The notes: generated from the sequence alone by a model not told the origin. A DNA stretch of 64,000 nucleotides from Bifidobacterium eulemuris (GCF_014898155.1 NZ_CP062938.1:1922001-1986000); one strand, 5' to 3'; shown: positions 8,607-18,204, counted from the first letter of the stretch. Made by a program: numbers and translations.

Positions 8607-9177
8607 TCAGTATTCTCTTGGTGAATTTATCAGTAATTGTCTTTTCTTGGCATACACAAAGATACGTTTTCCAAAGGCTCGATTGGTACGTTTGCCTTTT
8701 TATCTGAGAGGAGGCAAACATTTGCAGTATGGAGAGGGTTTTACAACGGGTTATGGATGTAGGTTTGATCTAAGCGGAGAGGGGGTCACACTCGTAATCG
8801 GGAATAATTGTAAGCTGAACGACAGGGTTCACATTGTTGCGCATCAATCAGTAATCATTGGAGATAATGTACTAATGGCTTCTGGTATTTTTATTTCGGA
8901 TACAAGTCACGGAAGCTACGCAGAAACTCCGTCTTCCCCCTCTCAGCACCCTGATGAACGTTGTTTGAAAACTTGTCCTGTAAAGATAGGAGATAATGTT
9001 TGGATTGGTGAGGGCGTTTGCATCTTACCAGGGGTTGAGATTGGTGAAGGATGTGTTATTGGCGCGAATGCAGTTGTTACTAAGTCATTTCCAAAAAATA
9101 CTATTATAGGTGGAAATCCTGCAAGAACCCTGAAACAGTGGGATGCAAATACGTTGAAATGGAATCGGGTGATGTGA
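8599..9177 (+). CDS. Hexapeptide-repeat sugar O-acetyltransferase
   Basis: This 192-residue left-handed beta-helix acyltransferase of the WbbJ/maltose-acetyltransferase type probably acetylates a sugar of the repeat unit using acetyl-CoA. The imperfect hexapeptide pattern runs from about residue 60 to 170 (IGNNCKLNDRVHIVA, IGDNVWIGEGVCILPGV, IGANAVVTKS), and the family ending GGNPARTLKQW is present. The ATG at 8599 lies inside the end of the epimerase gene. An earlier start at 8578 is possible but has no better signal. Confidence 0.82.
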   Translation: MNNQYSLGEFISNCLFLAYTKIRFPKARLVRLPFYLRGGKHLQYGEGFTTGYGCRFDLSGEGVTLVIGNNCKLNDRVHIVAHQSVIIGDNVLMASGIFISDTSHGSYAETPSSPSQHPDERCLKTCPVKIGDNVWIGEGVCILPGVEIGEGCVIGANAVVTKSFPKNTIIGGNPARTLKQWDANTLKWNRVM

Positions 9178-9178
9178 T

Positions 9179-9895
9179 ATGCCCTGCACAGTTTCTGTTG
9201 CAATGGCCGTTTATAATGGTGAAAAATATTTATCTCAACAGATAATCTCAATTCTTGATCAACTTACTGGTGACGATGAGCTTATTATTTCATATGATAA
9301 ATCGACAGATGATACGCTTAAAATAATTCATGAATTTGCATCGAAAGATGACAGAATTCGAATTATACTAAATGATAATCCTGGTATCGTTAACAATTTT
9401 AATAATGCCATTGAAACATGTAAAAATGACATTATTTTTATCAGTGATCAGGATGATATTTGGGTGCCTGGTAAGCGTGAAAAGATGGTCGAAATCCTAA
9501 ATTGCACGGGGGCTGACTTAGCCATTCATAATGTGGTTCACATTGATGAAAATTGTAAGATTATCTCACGTCCGCTATTTGAAGAATATAGAATCAAAAA
9601 AGGAATCTTGAGGAATTTTGCTATGCCTCGGTACAGCGGATGTTGTATGGCATTTCCTGCAGCTTCCAAAAAAATGATTTTCCCTATGCCGCGGACCGTT
9701 ATAAATTATGATCACTGGATTGGAATGGTGTGTGAACTATTTGGAACAGTGACTTTTGTCGAAGATGTTCTACTGTGGCATCGGTTACATGGCGATAATG
9801 TAACAACAAGCCGTAGACCTTTGAAAGTGATCCTCTTGCAAAGAATAAATCTTTTGAAAGAATTAATTAAAAGGAGATATGAAATTCTAAAATGA
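9179..9895 (+). CDS. GT2-family glycosyltransferase
   Basis: This 238-residue GT-A enzyme begins SVAMAVYNGEKYLSQQI, as rhamnosyl- and other capsule transferases do. Its metal-binding DQDDIW motif is near residue 95, a DHWIGM segment near 178, and LLWHRLHGDN near 195 is a common ending of this subfamily. It should add one sugar to the lipid-linked repeat unit on the inner membrane face. It overlaps the next gene by 4 bases. Confidence 0.85.
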   Translation: MPCTVSVAMAVYNGEKYLSQQIISILDQLTGDDELIISYDKSTDDTLKIIHEFASKDDRIRIILNDNPGIVNNFNNAIETCKNDIIFISDQDDIWVPGKREKMVEILNCTGADLAIHNVVHIDENCKIISRPLFEEYRIKKGILRNFAMPRYSGCCMAFPAASKKMIFPMPRTVINYDHWIGMVCELFGTVTFVEDVLLWHRLHGDNVTTSRRPLKVILLQRINLLKELIKRRYEILK

Positions 9896-10665
9896 GAGTC
9901 TCCGTCCTGACTGTGATTTACAACGAAGATATCGATAATGTTTCTTGTTTAGCTGCAGCTATAGAATCACAAATGGTTTGTGATATAGTCGTTTGTGATA
10001 ATAGCACCGTGCCCAATGACAATGCTCAGAAGGCTGCTGCCATTGGTGTGACCTATGTGTCTATGCATGGGAATAAAGGACTTTCGGTTGCATATAATAT
10101 CGGTATTTCGTATTGCGGCGGCGATGTAATATGTGTATTTGATGACGATACGACGGTAACGTCGTATTATTTTGAAGCACTCGAGACTTTGGATACGGTC
10201 AAAGACTGGGATATCGCTTTGCCTTTGGTCATGGCAAAAGGACGCATCTTATCTCCAAGTGAATTCAATGGATTTTATTCGAAGTCATTTTCCGATGTTT
10301 TGGAGATAAAAATATCAGAACGGATGAGTGGTATCAATAGTGGCATGGTGATTAAAAGAAAAGTCTTTGATTCTGTTCGATATGATGAACATCTTTTTCT
10401 TGATCTCATCGATCATCGGTTTATACAAGATGCGCGGAACCAAGGCTATAGAATAATTTTCTTTCCTGATATGGTCTTAAAGCAAAGCTATTCATTCCAA
10501 TCTGATTCAGAGAATCAAGCTTATTTTCGTTTTCAGATATTTCTTAAAGATGCAGAGTATTTTTACTCTACATCTTTCGCGAAAAGAGCATATTTCATAA
10601 TATGGGCATTATCTAGACGAATGAAGTTTTGTGTAAAGTTTAAGACTTTACGGTTTATGTGTTAA
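9892..10665 (+). CDS. GT2-family glycosyltransferase, rhamnosyltransferase-like
   Basis: This 257-residue enzyme has the GT-A core VLTVIYNEDIDNV at the start, CDNST near residue 40, GNKGLSVAYNIG near 62 and the metal site FDDDT near 85. The order of motifs resembles WbbL-type rhamnosyltransferases, and rml genes lie further along in the locus. The final residues are rich in aromatic and basic amino acids, consistent with membrane association. The acceptor sugar is unknown. Confidence 0.8.
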   Translation: MRVSVLTVIYNEDIDNVSCLAAAIESQMVCDIVVCDNSTVPNDNAQKAAAIGVTYVSMHGNKGLSVAYNIGISYCGGDVICVFDDDTTVTSYYFEALETLDTVKDWDIALPLVMAKGRILSPSEFNGFYSKSFSDVLEIKISERMSGINSGMVIKRKVFDSVRYDEHLFLDLIDHRFIQDARNQGYRIIFFPDMVLKQSYSFQSDSENQAYFRFQIFLKDAEYFYSTSFAKRAYFIIWALSRRMKFCVKFKTLRFMC

Positions 10666-10761
10666 TGCCTGCCTGTTTTCGAGACACGCAGATGACATAC
10701 TGAATGATTTGGCGGTTATTGGAATTGAATTAGACGAGCCATAACTGAGAAATGCAAGAAA

Positions 10762-13071
10762 ATGTATCCTTGTCTTGATATTATACCACATATGGGTCAT
10801 TTTTTGAGTTTATTTGCTGAAAAAAGAGCGAGATCGCAGGCGACTGCTCCTTGTTCATTTGAATCGCCCTCAAAAGAGACAATGCTTTATTGTACAGCCT
10901 TTTCTGTGTACACATTCGTGGTGACGCTTGGCTATACAAATTTTCAAACAATATTTGGACCAAATCTTAGTATTTTCACACTTGTATGTCAAATGTGGGT
11001 GCTTGCATGTTTGGCTGTCAAATTTTTTCTTGATAAAAATAAGTCAGTTAATTTGGTTCTGTCGCTAATTCTAATTGTAGTTGCCTTTTTGTCATGGCAT
11101 TTTTCAGGGGAAAGTTGGCTTCTGTGGCTCGTGTTTTTTGTGATTTGTGGCAACGGTATTCAATGTAAAAAATTGGCCTATGCTTCGATATTTGGTGTTG
11201 TGCCGGTGTTTCTTGTAACTGTAATCAGCGCAAGCCTTGGATTTATTCATAATGAAATTATTTATGGTGCGAATGGGATTGTTCGATATTCCATGGGATT
11301 CTTACATCCGAATTCATTCAGCAGATTCTTGTTTGTTATATGTGTTGCATTCGTAGTAATTAGGTTTGGTAAAAACTCTTTACTCGATATCGCTTTTATG
11401 CTAATAGTCGCATTGTTCAGTTTTCTTATAGCAGGCTCTCGTACTACTGCCCTATTGTTGATTGTTGGCGCGGTACTATTATTTGTCTTTTACTGTGTCA
11501 AGGGGGAAAGTAGTGAACGAATTATTGTCAAGGGGCTCTCTGTTGCTGTAATACTTGAGATTATTGCAAGTTTCTATTTTATGGTTTTCTTTAATGAAAA
11601 CAATAGGATTCACTTTTTTTTAAACATGATTTTAAGCGACAGATTGAAACTTTCGCATGAATACTTCAAGATTCGTCCATTTTCTTTTTGGGGTCTTGAC
11701 TCTTCTGCATATCCAATGATAGGGGGATATGAGTCATTTACCGTCGATAATGCTTTTTGTCATCTTTATCTCCGGCAAGGTTTGCTGCCTTCGATTTTCT
11801 TCATGATTGGTTTCTTTCTCTTGCTCTTTAAAATAATGGATGAGGAAAGACTGAATGCGTTTGTGTTCGGATTTATTATGATGGCATTCTACTCTTTTTC
11901 AGAGTCAGTCGGTCTTATGGTTGAATGTAATTATTTTCTAATCACGCTTGGGTCTGTTCTTTTTTCAAGAAGAAAAATGCAGAGTGATATTAAAGGAAAG
12001 AATGCTTTACCAAACACGATCAATCATATTGTTTTTGTCCTTCCACATTTTGCAAAGATGCCTGCTGGCGGCTACAAAATGGTATTTCTATATGCTAATC
12101 ATCTTGCCAGCAGAGGATGCAAAATTACTATATGTTTTGACTGCAAAAATGCTTTGAAAAAGGTGTGGATACCTGAACTGGTCAGAAAATTTATTTGTCG
12201 TTTTCTTGTGCTATATTATCCTGATTGGTATGACCTTCGTTCTGATATAAATAAAAGTTGTATTTTCGGTATTAAAGATGAAAATCTACCGGATGCTAAT
12301 CATGTTGTCGCAACAGCTGTTGAGACTGCAACGCCTGTTGCCGAGCTCTCTTCAAGAAAAGGTTTGAAGCACTATCTGATTCAAGATTATGAAACATGGG
12401 TGATGTCTGAAGATGAAGTGCGGCGAACATATTCTCTTGGCATGTCAAATATTGTTGTTTCGGATTGGTTAGCAGAGCTCGTCCAGGAAGCAACAGGAGT
12501 TAAGCCAACGCTTATCAAAAATCCGGTGGATGAGTCGATTTTTTACCCAGATGAAGTTGATAGACAAAATCATGAGATTGCAGCGCTGTACCATGTTCAG
12601 GAGAGGAAAGGATTTAGCGATTTATTCCAAGCTTTAGAAAGCGCAAAGAAAGACGTACCGGATCTCATTGTGAATGTTTTCGGTACACCCGATCGTCCAG
12701 AATGGTTTCCATCTTGGTTTCGGTATACCCAAAACGCCACTCCGGAACAGTTACGCGGCATATACAGTCGTTCGGCCATATTCGCCTGTGCAACGCGTAG
12801 CGAGGGATTTGGCCTTACGCTGGCTGAGAGTATGTTCTGTGGATGTGCTCTTGTTTCTACGTCTTTTAAAGGTGTTTATGAATATGCGAATACATCCTGC
12901 GCGTTGTTGTCGCCAGTGCGGTGTCCGGCCTCCTTAGCCGACAATTTGATTATGCTCCTTAAGGATCCTGAAGAGGCGAGGAGAATTGCAAATCTCGGCA
13001 AGATACATGCACGTCGAGAATGCTCAATGGCGCAAGCATTTAAATCTTTGGAAGAAGAATTTGATGTCTGA
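10762..13071 (+). CDS. Fusion of Wzy-like polymerase and GT4 glycosyltransferase
   Basis: This is a 769-residue protein of two parts. Residues 1 to about 410 form a polytopic membrane domain of about a dozen hydrophobic segments, with the LHPNSFSRF and GSRTTALLL segments typical of O-antigen/EPS polymerases. From about residue 425 it becomes a soluble GT4-type transferase: FVLPHFAKMPAGGYKMVF start, LIQDYETW near 540, and RSEGFGLTLAESMFCGCALVST near 690, which contains the E-x7-E donor site. One open frame covers both parts with no stop between. A single protein could add the last sugar and polymerise the unit. Both activities are inferred from fold-level similarity. A start downstream of 10762 is possible because no strong ribosome binding site is visible. 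Confidence 0.75.
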   Translation: MYPCLDIIPHMGHFLSLFAEKRARSQATAPCSFESPSKETMLYCTAFSVYTFVVTLGYTNFQTIFGPNLSIFTLVCQMWVLACLAVKFFLDKNKSVNLVLSLILIVVAFLSWHFSGESWLLWLVFFVICGNGIQCKKLAYASIFGVVPVFLVTVISASLGFIHNEIIYGANGIVRYSMGFLHPNSFSRFLFVICVAFVVIRFGKNSLLDIAFMLIVALFSFLIAGSRTTALLLIVGAVLLFVFYCVKGESSERIIVKGLSVAVILEIIASFYFMVFFNENNRIHFFLNMILSDRLKLSHEYFKIRPFSFWGLDSSAYPMIGGYESFTVDNAFCHLYLRQGLLPSIFFMIGFFLLLFKIMDEERLNAFVFGFIMMAFYSFSESVGLMVECNYFLITLGSVLFSRRKMQSDIKGKNALPNTINHIVFVLPHFAKMPAGGYKMVFLYANHLASRGCKITICFDCKNALKKVWIPELVRKFICRFLVLYYPDWYDLRSDINKSCIFGIKDENLPDANHVVATAVETATPVAELSSRKGLKHYLIQDYETWVMSEDEVRRTYSLGMSNIVVSDWLAELVQEATGVKPTLIKNPVDESIFYPDEVDRQNHEIAALYHVQERKGFSDLFQALESAKKDVPDLIVNVFGTPDRPEWFPSWFRYTQNATPEQLRGIYSRSAIFACATRSEGFGLTLAESMFCGCALVSTSFKGVYEYANTSCALLSPVRCPASLADNLIMLLKDPEEARRIANLGKIHARRECSMAQAFKSLEEEFDV

Positions 13072-13142
13072 ATACTCAATGTAGATAGGCTCGAGACCTT
13101 TTGTAATGTGATTCTGTCAGTCCGTGGTGTGGTGTTTAGCTC

Positions 13143-13341
13143 GCTGCCGGACGCGGCGTACCAACGATGCATGGCGCACTTCATGCGCAAAGTGCTCTCC
13201 AAGATTCCGCCCAAACACCGCGAATGGTCCGAACGCCGCTACCTCGACATGTCCCGCCTCGATGACAACCTACAGGCAGCGAACTGATCATCGCGCCACA
13301 GGCGGGCAATGACATAAGTGCGCAAACCCTCGGGCACTACC
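13143..13341 (+). mobile_element. Internally deleted IS256-family fragment
   Basis: The coding part reads LPDAAYQRCMAHFMRKVLS, jumps at REWS, then RRYLDMSRLDDNLQAAN and stop. In the longer copy at 14324-15682 these two blocks are about 110 codons apart and both contain CGCGAATGG, so the deletion probably occurred between these short repeats. The terminal repeat ends at 13341. The fragment is a non-autonomous relic. Confidence 0.8.
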
Positions 13342-13360
13342 GGAGACATGGTTGGTTAGG

Positions 13361-13397
13361 CTCCTTTCACCATGCGAGGGACGTGTGGTGAAAGGAG
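13361..13397 (+). promoter_or_regulatory. Hairpin covering the istA ribosome binding site
   Basis: CTCCTTTCACCA at 13361-13372 pairs perfectly with TGGTGAAAGGAG at 13386-13397, leaving a 13-base loop. The right arm is the Shine-Dalgarno sequence (AAAGGAGG) of the istA start at 13407. The folded RNA would block translation. Such hairpins are known in other IS families as protection against read-through transcription from outside; that role is inferred here. Confidence 0.6.
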
Positions 13398-13406
13398 GTA
13401 CCTTCA

Positions 13407-14323
13407 ATGGTACGGAAAATCAAGGCGAAGACGATCCTGCGCCTGAGCGAGCAGGGTCTGTCGGGCCGCGCGATCGCGAGATCCCAGGGGGTCGCGCGCC
13501 GAAGCGTCGCCGAGACGCTCGATGCCGCGACGTCGGCCGGTGTCGGCTGGGCCGACGTCGCCGGCAAGACCGATGACGAGGTGTACGCCCTGTTGTTCCC
13601 GGGGCATGGTGATCGTGAGAGCGTGTACGAACGGCCGGACTGGGCGAAGGTGCATCGTGAGCTGGCGCGTGTGGGCGTGACGTTGAGGATCCTGCACGGC
13701 GAGTACATGGACGGATGCCGGCAGGCCGGGAAGCCCTACATGGGGTACGACAGGTTCTGCAAGCTGTACGCGGCGTATGTGGCGGGACTCGGGGTGACCT
13801 CGCGCGTGGAGCATAAGGCCGGCCGGACGATCGAGGTCGACTGGGCGGGCAAGACCATGCGGATCGTCGATCCGGTCACCGGGGATTCGTCGAGGGTGTA
13901 CCTGTTCGTGGCCGTGTTGCCGTTCAGTCGGTACGCGTTCGTGGAGCCCGCCCTGGATATGGGGCAGAACTCGTGGCTGCGCTGTCATGTGGCGATGTTC
14001 GAGTGGTTCGGCGGTTCCACGCCGCGCCTGGTGTGCGACAACCTCAAGACCGGCGTGGTCAAGCATCCGCGTGAGGGCGAGGTCGTGTTGAACGACGCGT
14101 ACCGGGGACTGGCCGAGCACTATTCGGCGGCCGTGCTGCCCGGACGGGTGAGGAGGCCGAAGGACAAGCCCTCGGCGGAGAACACCGTGTGGCATGCCAC
14201 GATGGCGTTGGCCGGAGCGATGCGCGACCGTGAATTCGGCTCGCTCGACGAGCTGCGCGCGGCGATACGCGCATGGCTCATGGAATACAATTCCCGCCCG
14301 TTCCAGAAGCGCGACGGATCCAG
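13407..14323 (+). pseudogene. istA: IstA of the second IS21 element, 5' part
   Basis: This part encodes the N-terminal helix-turn-helix (RLSEQGLSGRAIARSQGVAR) and the whole DDE core: IEVDWAGKTM, LVCDNLKT and KPSAENTV. It is cut after RDGSR by the IS256 element. Removing that element and one 8-bp target copy joins it in frame to 15691-16345, giving an IstA of 523 residues. The apparent long frame that runs on into IS256 is a chimera without meaning. Confidence 0.85.
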
Positions 14324-15682
14324 GGTAGTGCCCGAGGGTTTGCGCACTTATGTCATTGCCCGCCTGTGGTGCGATGATCAGTTCGCTGTCTGTAGGTTGT
14401 CATCGAGGCGGGACATGTCGAGGTATCGTCGTGTGGACCATTCGCGCGAGGTGACGTACCGGATTCTGGCGCAGGCGAGCATGAGCGCGCTGTCGCCGTC
14501 GGGAAACGAGCCGACGACGCGGGTGCGGCGGCGTATCTCCTTGTTGAGTCGTTCGAGCATGTTGTTCGTGCGGATCCTCCTGCGGTGCTGCGCGGGGGAA
14601 CGCGTAGTAGGTGCAGGTCTCTTCGATGCCCTCCCTCAGGCAGTTGGCCGCCGCCTTGAGCCTGCGGTCCTCCAGTTCGATGGCGACGCTGTCGGCCTTG
14701 GCGAGGGCCGTTTCGCGGCTTTCCTGAGCGAATATCGCCTTGAGCGCGTCGGACGCCCATTCGCGGTGCGATGGCGGGGTTTTGGAGAGCACGTTGCGCA
14801 TGAAGTGGACCATGCACCGCTGGTAGACGGCGTCCGGCAGCATCTCCTCCACGGTGGAGACGAGTCCGGCGCACCGGTCGCCGACGACGAGGCGCACGCC
14901 TTTGAGGCCGCGTTCGATCAGGCTTCTGAAGAACTGCTCCCAGCTGGCCTTGTCCTCCCTCATGCCCTCGACGACTCCGATGACCTCCCTGTGGCCGTCC
15001 CGGTCGACGCCTATGGCGACGAGCACGCTCACGTTCCCGACGGAACCGCCCCACGAGCGTTTGTGCCACACGCCGTCCACGAACACGTACGGATACTCGC
15101 GCTCCAACGGTCGGTTGCGCCATTGCTCGATGTCGTCGTACACCTTCTTGAGCTTGTCGGAAAGGGTCTGGGAGGGCATCCGCTCGCCCCACAGCAGTTG
15201 GCTGATGTCGTCCACGCGGCGCGTCGAGACGCCGGCCAGGTACATCTCCATCAGCGCCTCCTCGACGCTCGACTCCCTCCGGCGGTAGCGTTCGACCACC
15301 TCCGACACGAACAACGCCCCTTTCAGTTTGGGGACGCTGACGGTCATCGTGCCGGCCTTCGCGACGATTTTGCGCTCGTAGTGGCCCGCGCGGAACGCCT
15401 TCCTTTCGCCGCTGCGCTCGTATCTCGCGGCTCCGGCGATATCGTCGGCCTCGGCGTCGAGCATCGCGTTCAAAATCTCGGTGACCTTGGTCGTCACGAG
15501 ACGATCGAGTTTGGACTCGAGCATGGGATGGTCAATCTGTATGATGGTGTTCTCGGGCATGGCCTTGCGCCTCTTTCCAATCGCGGTTTTCTATGTTCAG
15601 CGACTGAAAATCGTACACGGCACAGGCCATGCCCTCTATCGAAGACTCAAATCAGAAAGTGCGCAGGAATTCGGACGTTATC
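14324..15682 (-). mobile_element. IS256-family insertion sequence
   Basis: The element is 1359 bp with imperfect terminal repeats of about 24 bp: GGTAGTGCCCGAGG at the left and, inverted, GATAACGTCCGAATT at the right. It is flanked by the 8-bp duplication GGATCCAG (14316-14323 and 15683-15690), as expected for IS256. The transposase is on the minus strand and frameshifted near its end. Pieces of the same family occur at 13143-13341, 17207-17700 and 24651-24720. Confidence 0.88.
14378..15560 (-). pseudogene. IS256-family transposase with C-terminal frameshift
   Basis: This is a mutator-type DDE transposase. From the start at 15560 the frame is open through YPYVFVDGVWHKR (first Asp), RLVVGDRCAGL (second Asp) and YQRCMVHFMRNVLS to TYYAFPR. 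Near 14600 the frame slips. The conserved ending (RTNNMLERLNKEIRRRTRVV, then RYLDMSRLDDN) is in another frame and stops at 14378-14380. One indel in this copy therefore removes the region holding the catalytic Glu. It could be a sequencing error, but the other damage nearby suggests real decay. Confidence 0.8.
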
Positions 15683-15690
15683 GGATCCAG

Positions 15691-16345
15691 GCTTTCCGTG
15701 TTCGAAAGCGAGGAGAGGCCACTGCTCATCGCGCTGCCCCCGTTGCCGTACGAGGTGGCGGACTGGGTCTACGGCAGGAGGGTCCAGGCCAACGGCCACG
15801 TCGCGTGGGCGCGCAACTGGTATTCCGTCCCGCACGCGTACGTCGGCTCCGCCGTGGATTTGCGGATCGGGGCGAGCGCGCTCGAGGTCTGGCGCAAAAA
15901 CACCAGGCTCTGCACGCACAGGCTCCTGCCCGCCACCGTCGCCAACAGGTATTCGACGAACGAGGCCGACCTTCCCGATAAAGCCACATGGAAGCCGTGG
16001 GGCAGGAAACGCTGCGAGCAATGGGCCCGGCGAATAGGCCCCGGCTGCGCCGCCGTGATCGGCAGGCTGTTCGCCGCGGAACGACTCGACGAGCAGGGCG
16101 TGGATCCCGCGCTGGCGGTGCTGAGGCTTTCGAAACGCTATTCCGCGCAACGCCTGGAGAACGCGTGCGCGTTGGCGTTGCGGTCGGTCGCCTCGCCACG
16201 CTATTCGCATATCCGGCCGATCCTCGAATCCGGGCAGGACCGGACCGACGAAATCCCCGACGACGATGGCGGCGGCATCGGCGATGGTCCCGGCGCCGGT
16301 GGCTGGGTGCGCGGCGGCGGCTACTACGCGAGCATGGGAAGGTGA
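15691..16345 (+). pseudogene. istA: IstA of the second IS21 element, 3' part
   Basis: This is the C-terminal beta-domain of IstA: LPPLPYEVADWVYGRRV, NWYSVPHAYVG and ERLDEQGVDPALAVLRLSKRY, which are standard for the longer IstA subgroup. It is separated from its N-terminal part by the IS256 insertion and ends 7 bases before istB. Confidence 0.82.
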
Positions 16346-16352
16346 CGGGCAG

Positions 16353-17105
16353 ATGATCATCGACACCGAGACCAAGCGCAAGCTGCGCGAGATGAGCGCC
16401 CAGGACCTGCTCGACGCGTTCGAACGCCTGGACGAGCGAACCATCGTGCCCCTGAGCCATGCGGAGACGGTCAGGCTCGCGGTCGACAACGCCCACTCCG
16501 TCCACGTGGACGCCAAGATCCAACGCCTGGTCAAACGCGCCGGGCTGCGCTACCCCCAGGCCGACCTGCGGAGCATCGACCTCGTGGAGAAACGCGGGCT
16601 CGACAGGAGCGTGCTCGCCGGCCTCGACACCGGAAACCATCTGGAGCAACGGCTCAACACCGTGTTCCAGGGAGCCACCGGCTCGGGCAAATCGCACCTG
16701 TTGTGCGCGCTGGCGAAATCCGCCTGCCGGGCGCGGTACCGCGCCATCTACATCCGCTTGCCCGACCTGGCCGAGCAGGTGACGGTGGCCGCCGGCAAGC
16801 CGGGCGGCGTGCCCAAGCTCGTGCGCAAATACGCCACCTACAACCTGCTCGCGATAGACGAATGACTCGTCGACAAACCCGACGAACCATTCAAACGCTT
16901 CCTCCTCGAACTCATGGAACTGCGCTACGACACCGCCAGCACCGCGTTCGCCACCCAATTGGCGACCAAGGAATGGCACCGCCAACTCGGAGGAGACACC
17001 ATCGCCGACGCCATCCTCGACCGCATCGTGCACAACACGATATGGATCGACACCGGCGAATACAACATGAGACAACGACACGGGCAAACCATGCTCGACA
17101 ACTAA
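16353..17105 (+). pseudogene. istB: IstB of the second IS21 element with a premature stop
   Basis: It starts at the ATG at 16353 and would encode 250 residues. Walker A (GATGSGKSHLL) is present and Walker B (LLAIDE) is followed directly by TGA at 16863, where IstB proteins usually have tryptophan (DEW). The rest of the protein continues in the same frame (DEPFKRFLLELMELR to the end), so one TGG-to-TGA change explains the break. Confidence 0.85.
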
Positions 17106-17206
17106 CCGAACAGGCCGGTGGCGCCCAACCAGTCCGCCACCGGCCCCACCCCGCCATAACCCCGGCCTCCAAACACAATAACCAGCGGCCTCAAACACTA
17201 CAAATA

Positions 17207-17625
17207 CTCAGCCGACTCGCGACGACGGTAGCGTTCGATCACCGCCGACTCGAACAAAGCCCCTTTTAGTTTTGGCACCTTGACGGTCATCGCTCCGGCC
17301 TTCGCGACGATCCCGCGCTCGTAATGGCCCGCGCGGAACGCCCTGCGCCCGCCGCTGCGCTCGTATCTGGCCGCTCCGACGATCTCGTCGGCCTCCGCGC
17401 CCGGGCATCGCGTTCAATATCTCGGTGACCTTGGCGGTCACGAGACGGTCGAGCCTCGACCCCGGGCATGGCCTGGTCGAACTGTATGATTTCATTGGGC
17501 ATGGTCCTGCGCCTCTTTCCAATCGCGGTTTTACTGTCTGGCGACTGAAAATCGTACCCGGCACAGGCCCATGCCCTCTTTTTGAAAGCCCGAATCAGAA
17601 AGTGCGCAGGAATTCGGGCGTTATC
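17207..17625 (-). pseudogene. IS256-family 5' fragment
   Basis: Read on the minus strand, this contains the IS256 terminal repeat (ending at 17625) and the first ~90 codons of the transposase. It is frameshifted relative to the copy at 15560, but DNA identity to that copy is obvious throughout. It ends near 17207, where the IS21 element's right flank begins. Confidence 0.75.
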
Positions 17626-17700
17626 AACCTACAGGCAGCGAACTGATCATCGCACTACGGACGGGCAATGACCAAAGTGCGCAAACCTTCGGGCACTACC
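17626..17700 (+). mobile_element. IS256-family 3' terminal fragment
   Basis: These bases match the last codons (NLQAAN and stop) and right terminal repeat of the IS256 element as seen at 13267-13341. The fragment is joined directly to a left-end fragment of opposite polarity at 17625, so the junction is the product of recombination or deletion. Confidence 0.75.
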
Positions 17701-18052
17701 GACGGACCAGCACGCGCGACGGCAGGCCCAGACGCGTCTGGGACGACCCGCCACCCCGTGGGAGCGGCTCAAACGCTTCGACGACGAATCACGCGCCGCG
17801 GGCGGGCCGGGCTTCATCAAACCAGGCCGCAGGGAACAGGTCGAACGGCTCATCGCGTCCACGAACCCCGCCGAACTCGTCCGACGCATCCACGACATCC
17901 AGGACCGGCTCGAACAGGCCGCCGCCCCGCGCACGCGCAGGCTCGAGAAAAGGCTCGGCCCCGACATGGCATACTTGGACAGGACCCTCGCCAGAATCGC
18001 GGGCGTCCCGCCAGAGGAAAACGACGACGAGACGACGACCGACGCCGACTAG
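17701..18052 (+). pseudogene. C-terminal fragment of an unidentified protein, probably mobile-element derived
   Basis: The open frame read in codons ending at TAG 18050-18052 has a consistent acidic/basic helical character (WERLKRFDDESRAAGGPG, EQVERLIASTNPAELVRRI, RLEKRLGPDMAYLDRTLARI) and looks like a true coding tail. It has no start and begins at the IS256 end at 17700. I do not recognise the family; a transposase or integrase C-terminus is a guess from its surroundings. Confidence 0.45.
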
Positions 18053-18204
18053 GACCTCGCGCTCACTTTCAAATGAGGCACCTCAGATGCTCATCGGTGT
18101 ATCTCCTGCAATGTCGCGATCGTCCGTATTGTGACATTGCGTAGTGGTTCAGCGTTTGAATTGCGCTCGGGGTTTTGCGTCTGATTTCATGTGGTCGTTT
18201 CTTC

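Larger units (their letters stand above)
13342..17205 (+). mobile_element. Second IS21-family element, split by IS256
   Basis: It carries istA (13407-14323 plus 15691-16345) and istB (16353-17105) on the + strand. It differs clearly in sequence from the element at 1876-4437. The IS256-family element at 14324-15682 interrupts istA, and istB has a nonsense codon. The outer ends are estimated from the bounding IS256 pieces and are not exactly resolved. Confidence 0.7.

Noticed and set aside
13407..16037. 876-codon + strand frame as one fusion protein
   Set aside because: It reads from istA into the non-coding strand of the inserted IS256 element. The 8-bp duplication shows that it is an insertion, not a gene.
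16863..16865. TGA in istB as selenocysteine or recoded tryptophan
   Set aside because: No selenocysteine stem is seen, and bifidobacteria use TGA as stop. A TGG-to-TGA mutation in a dead element is simpler.
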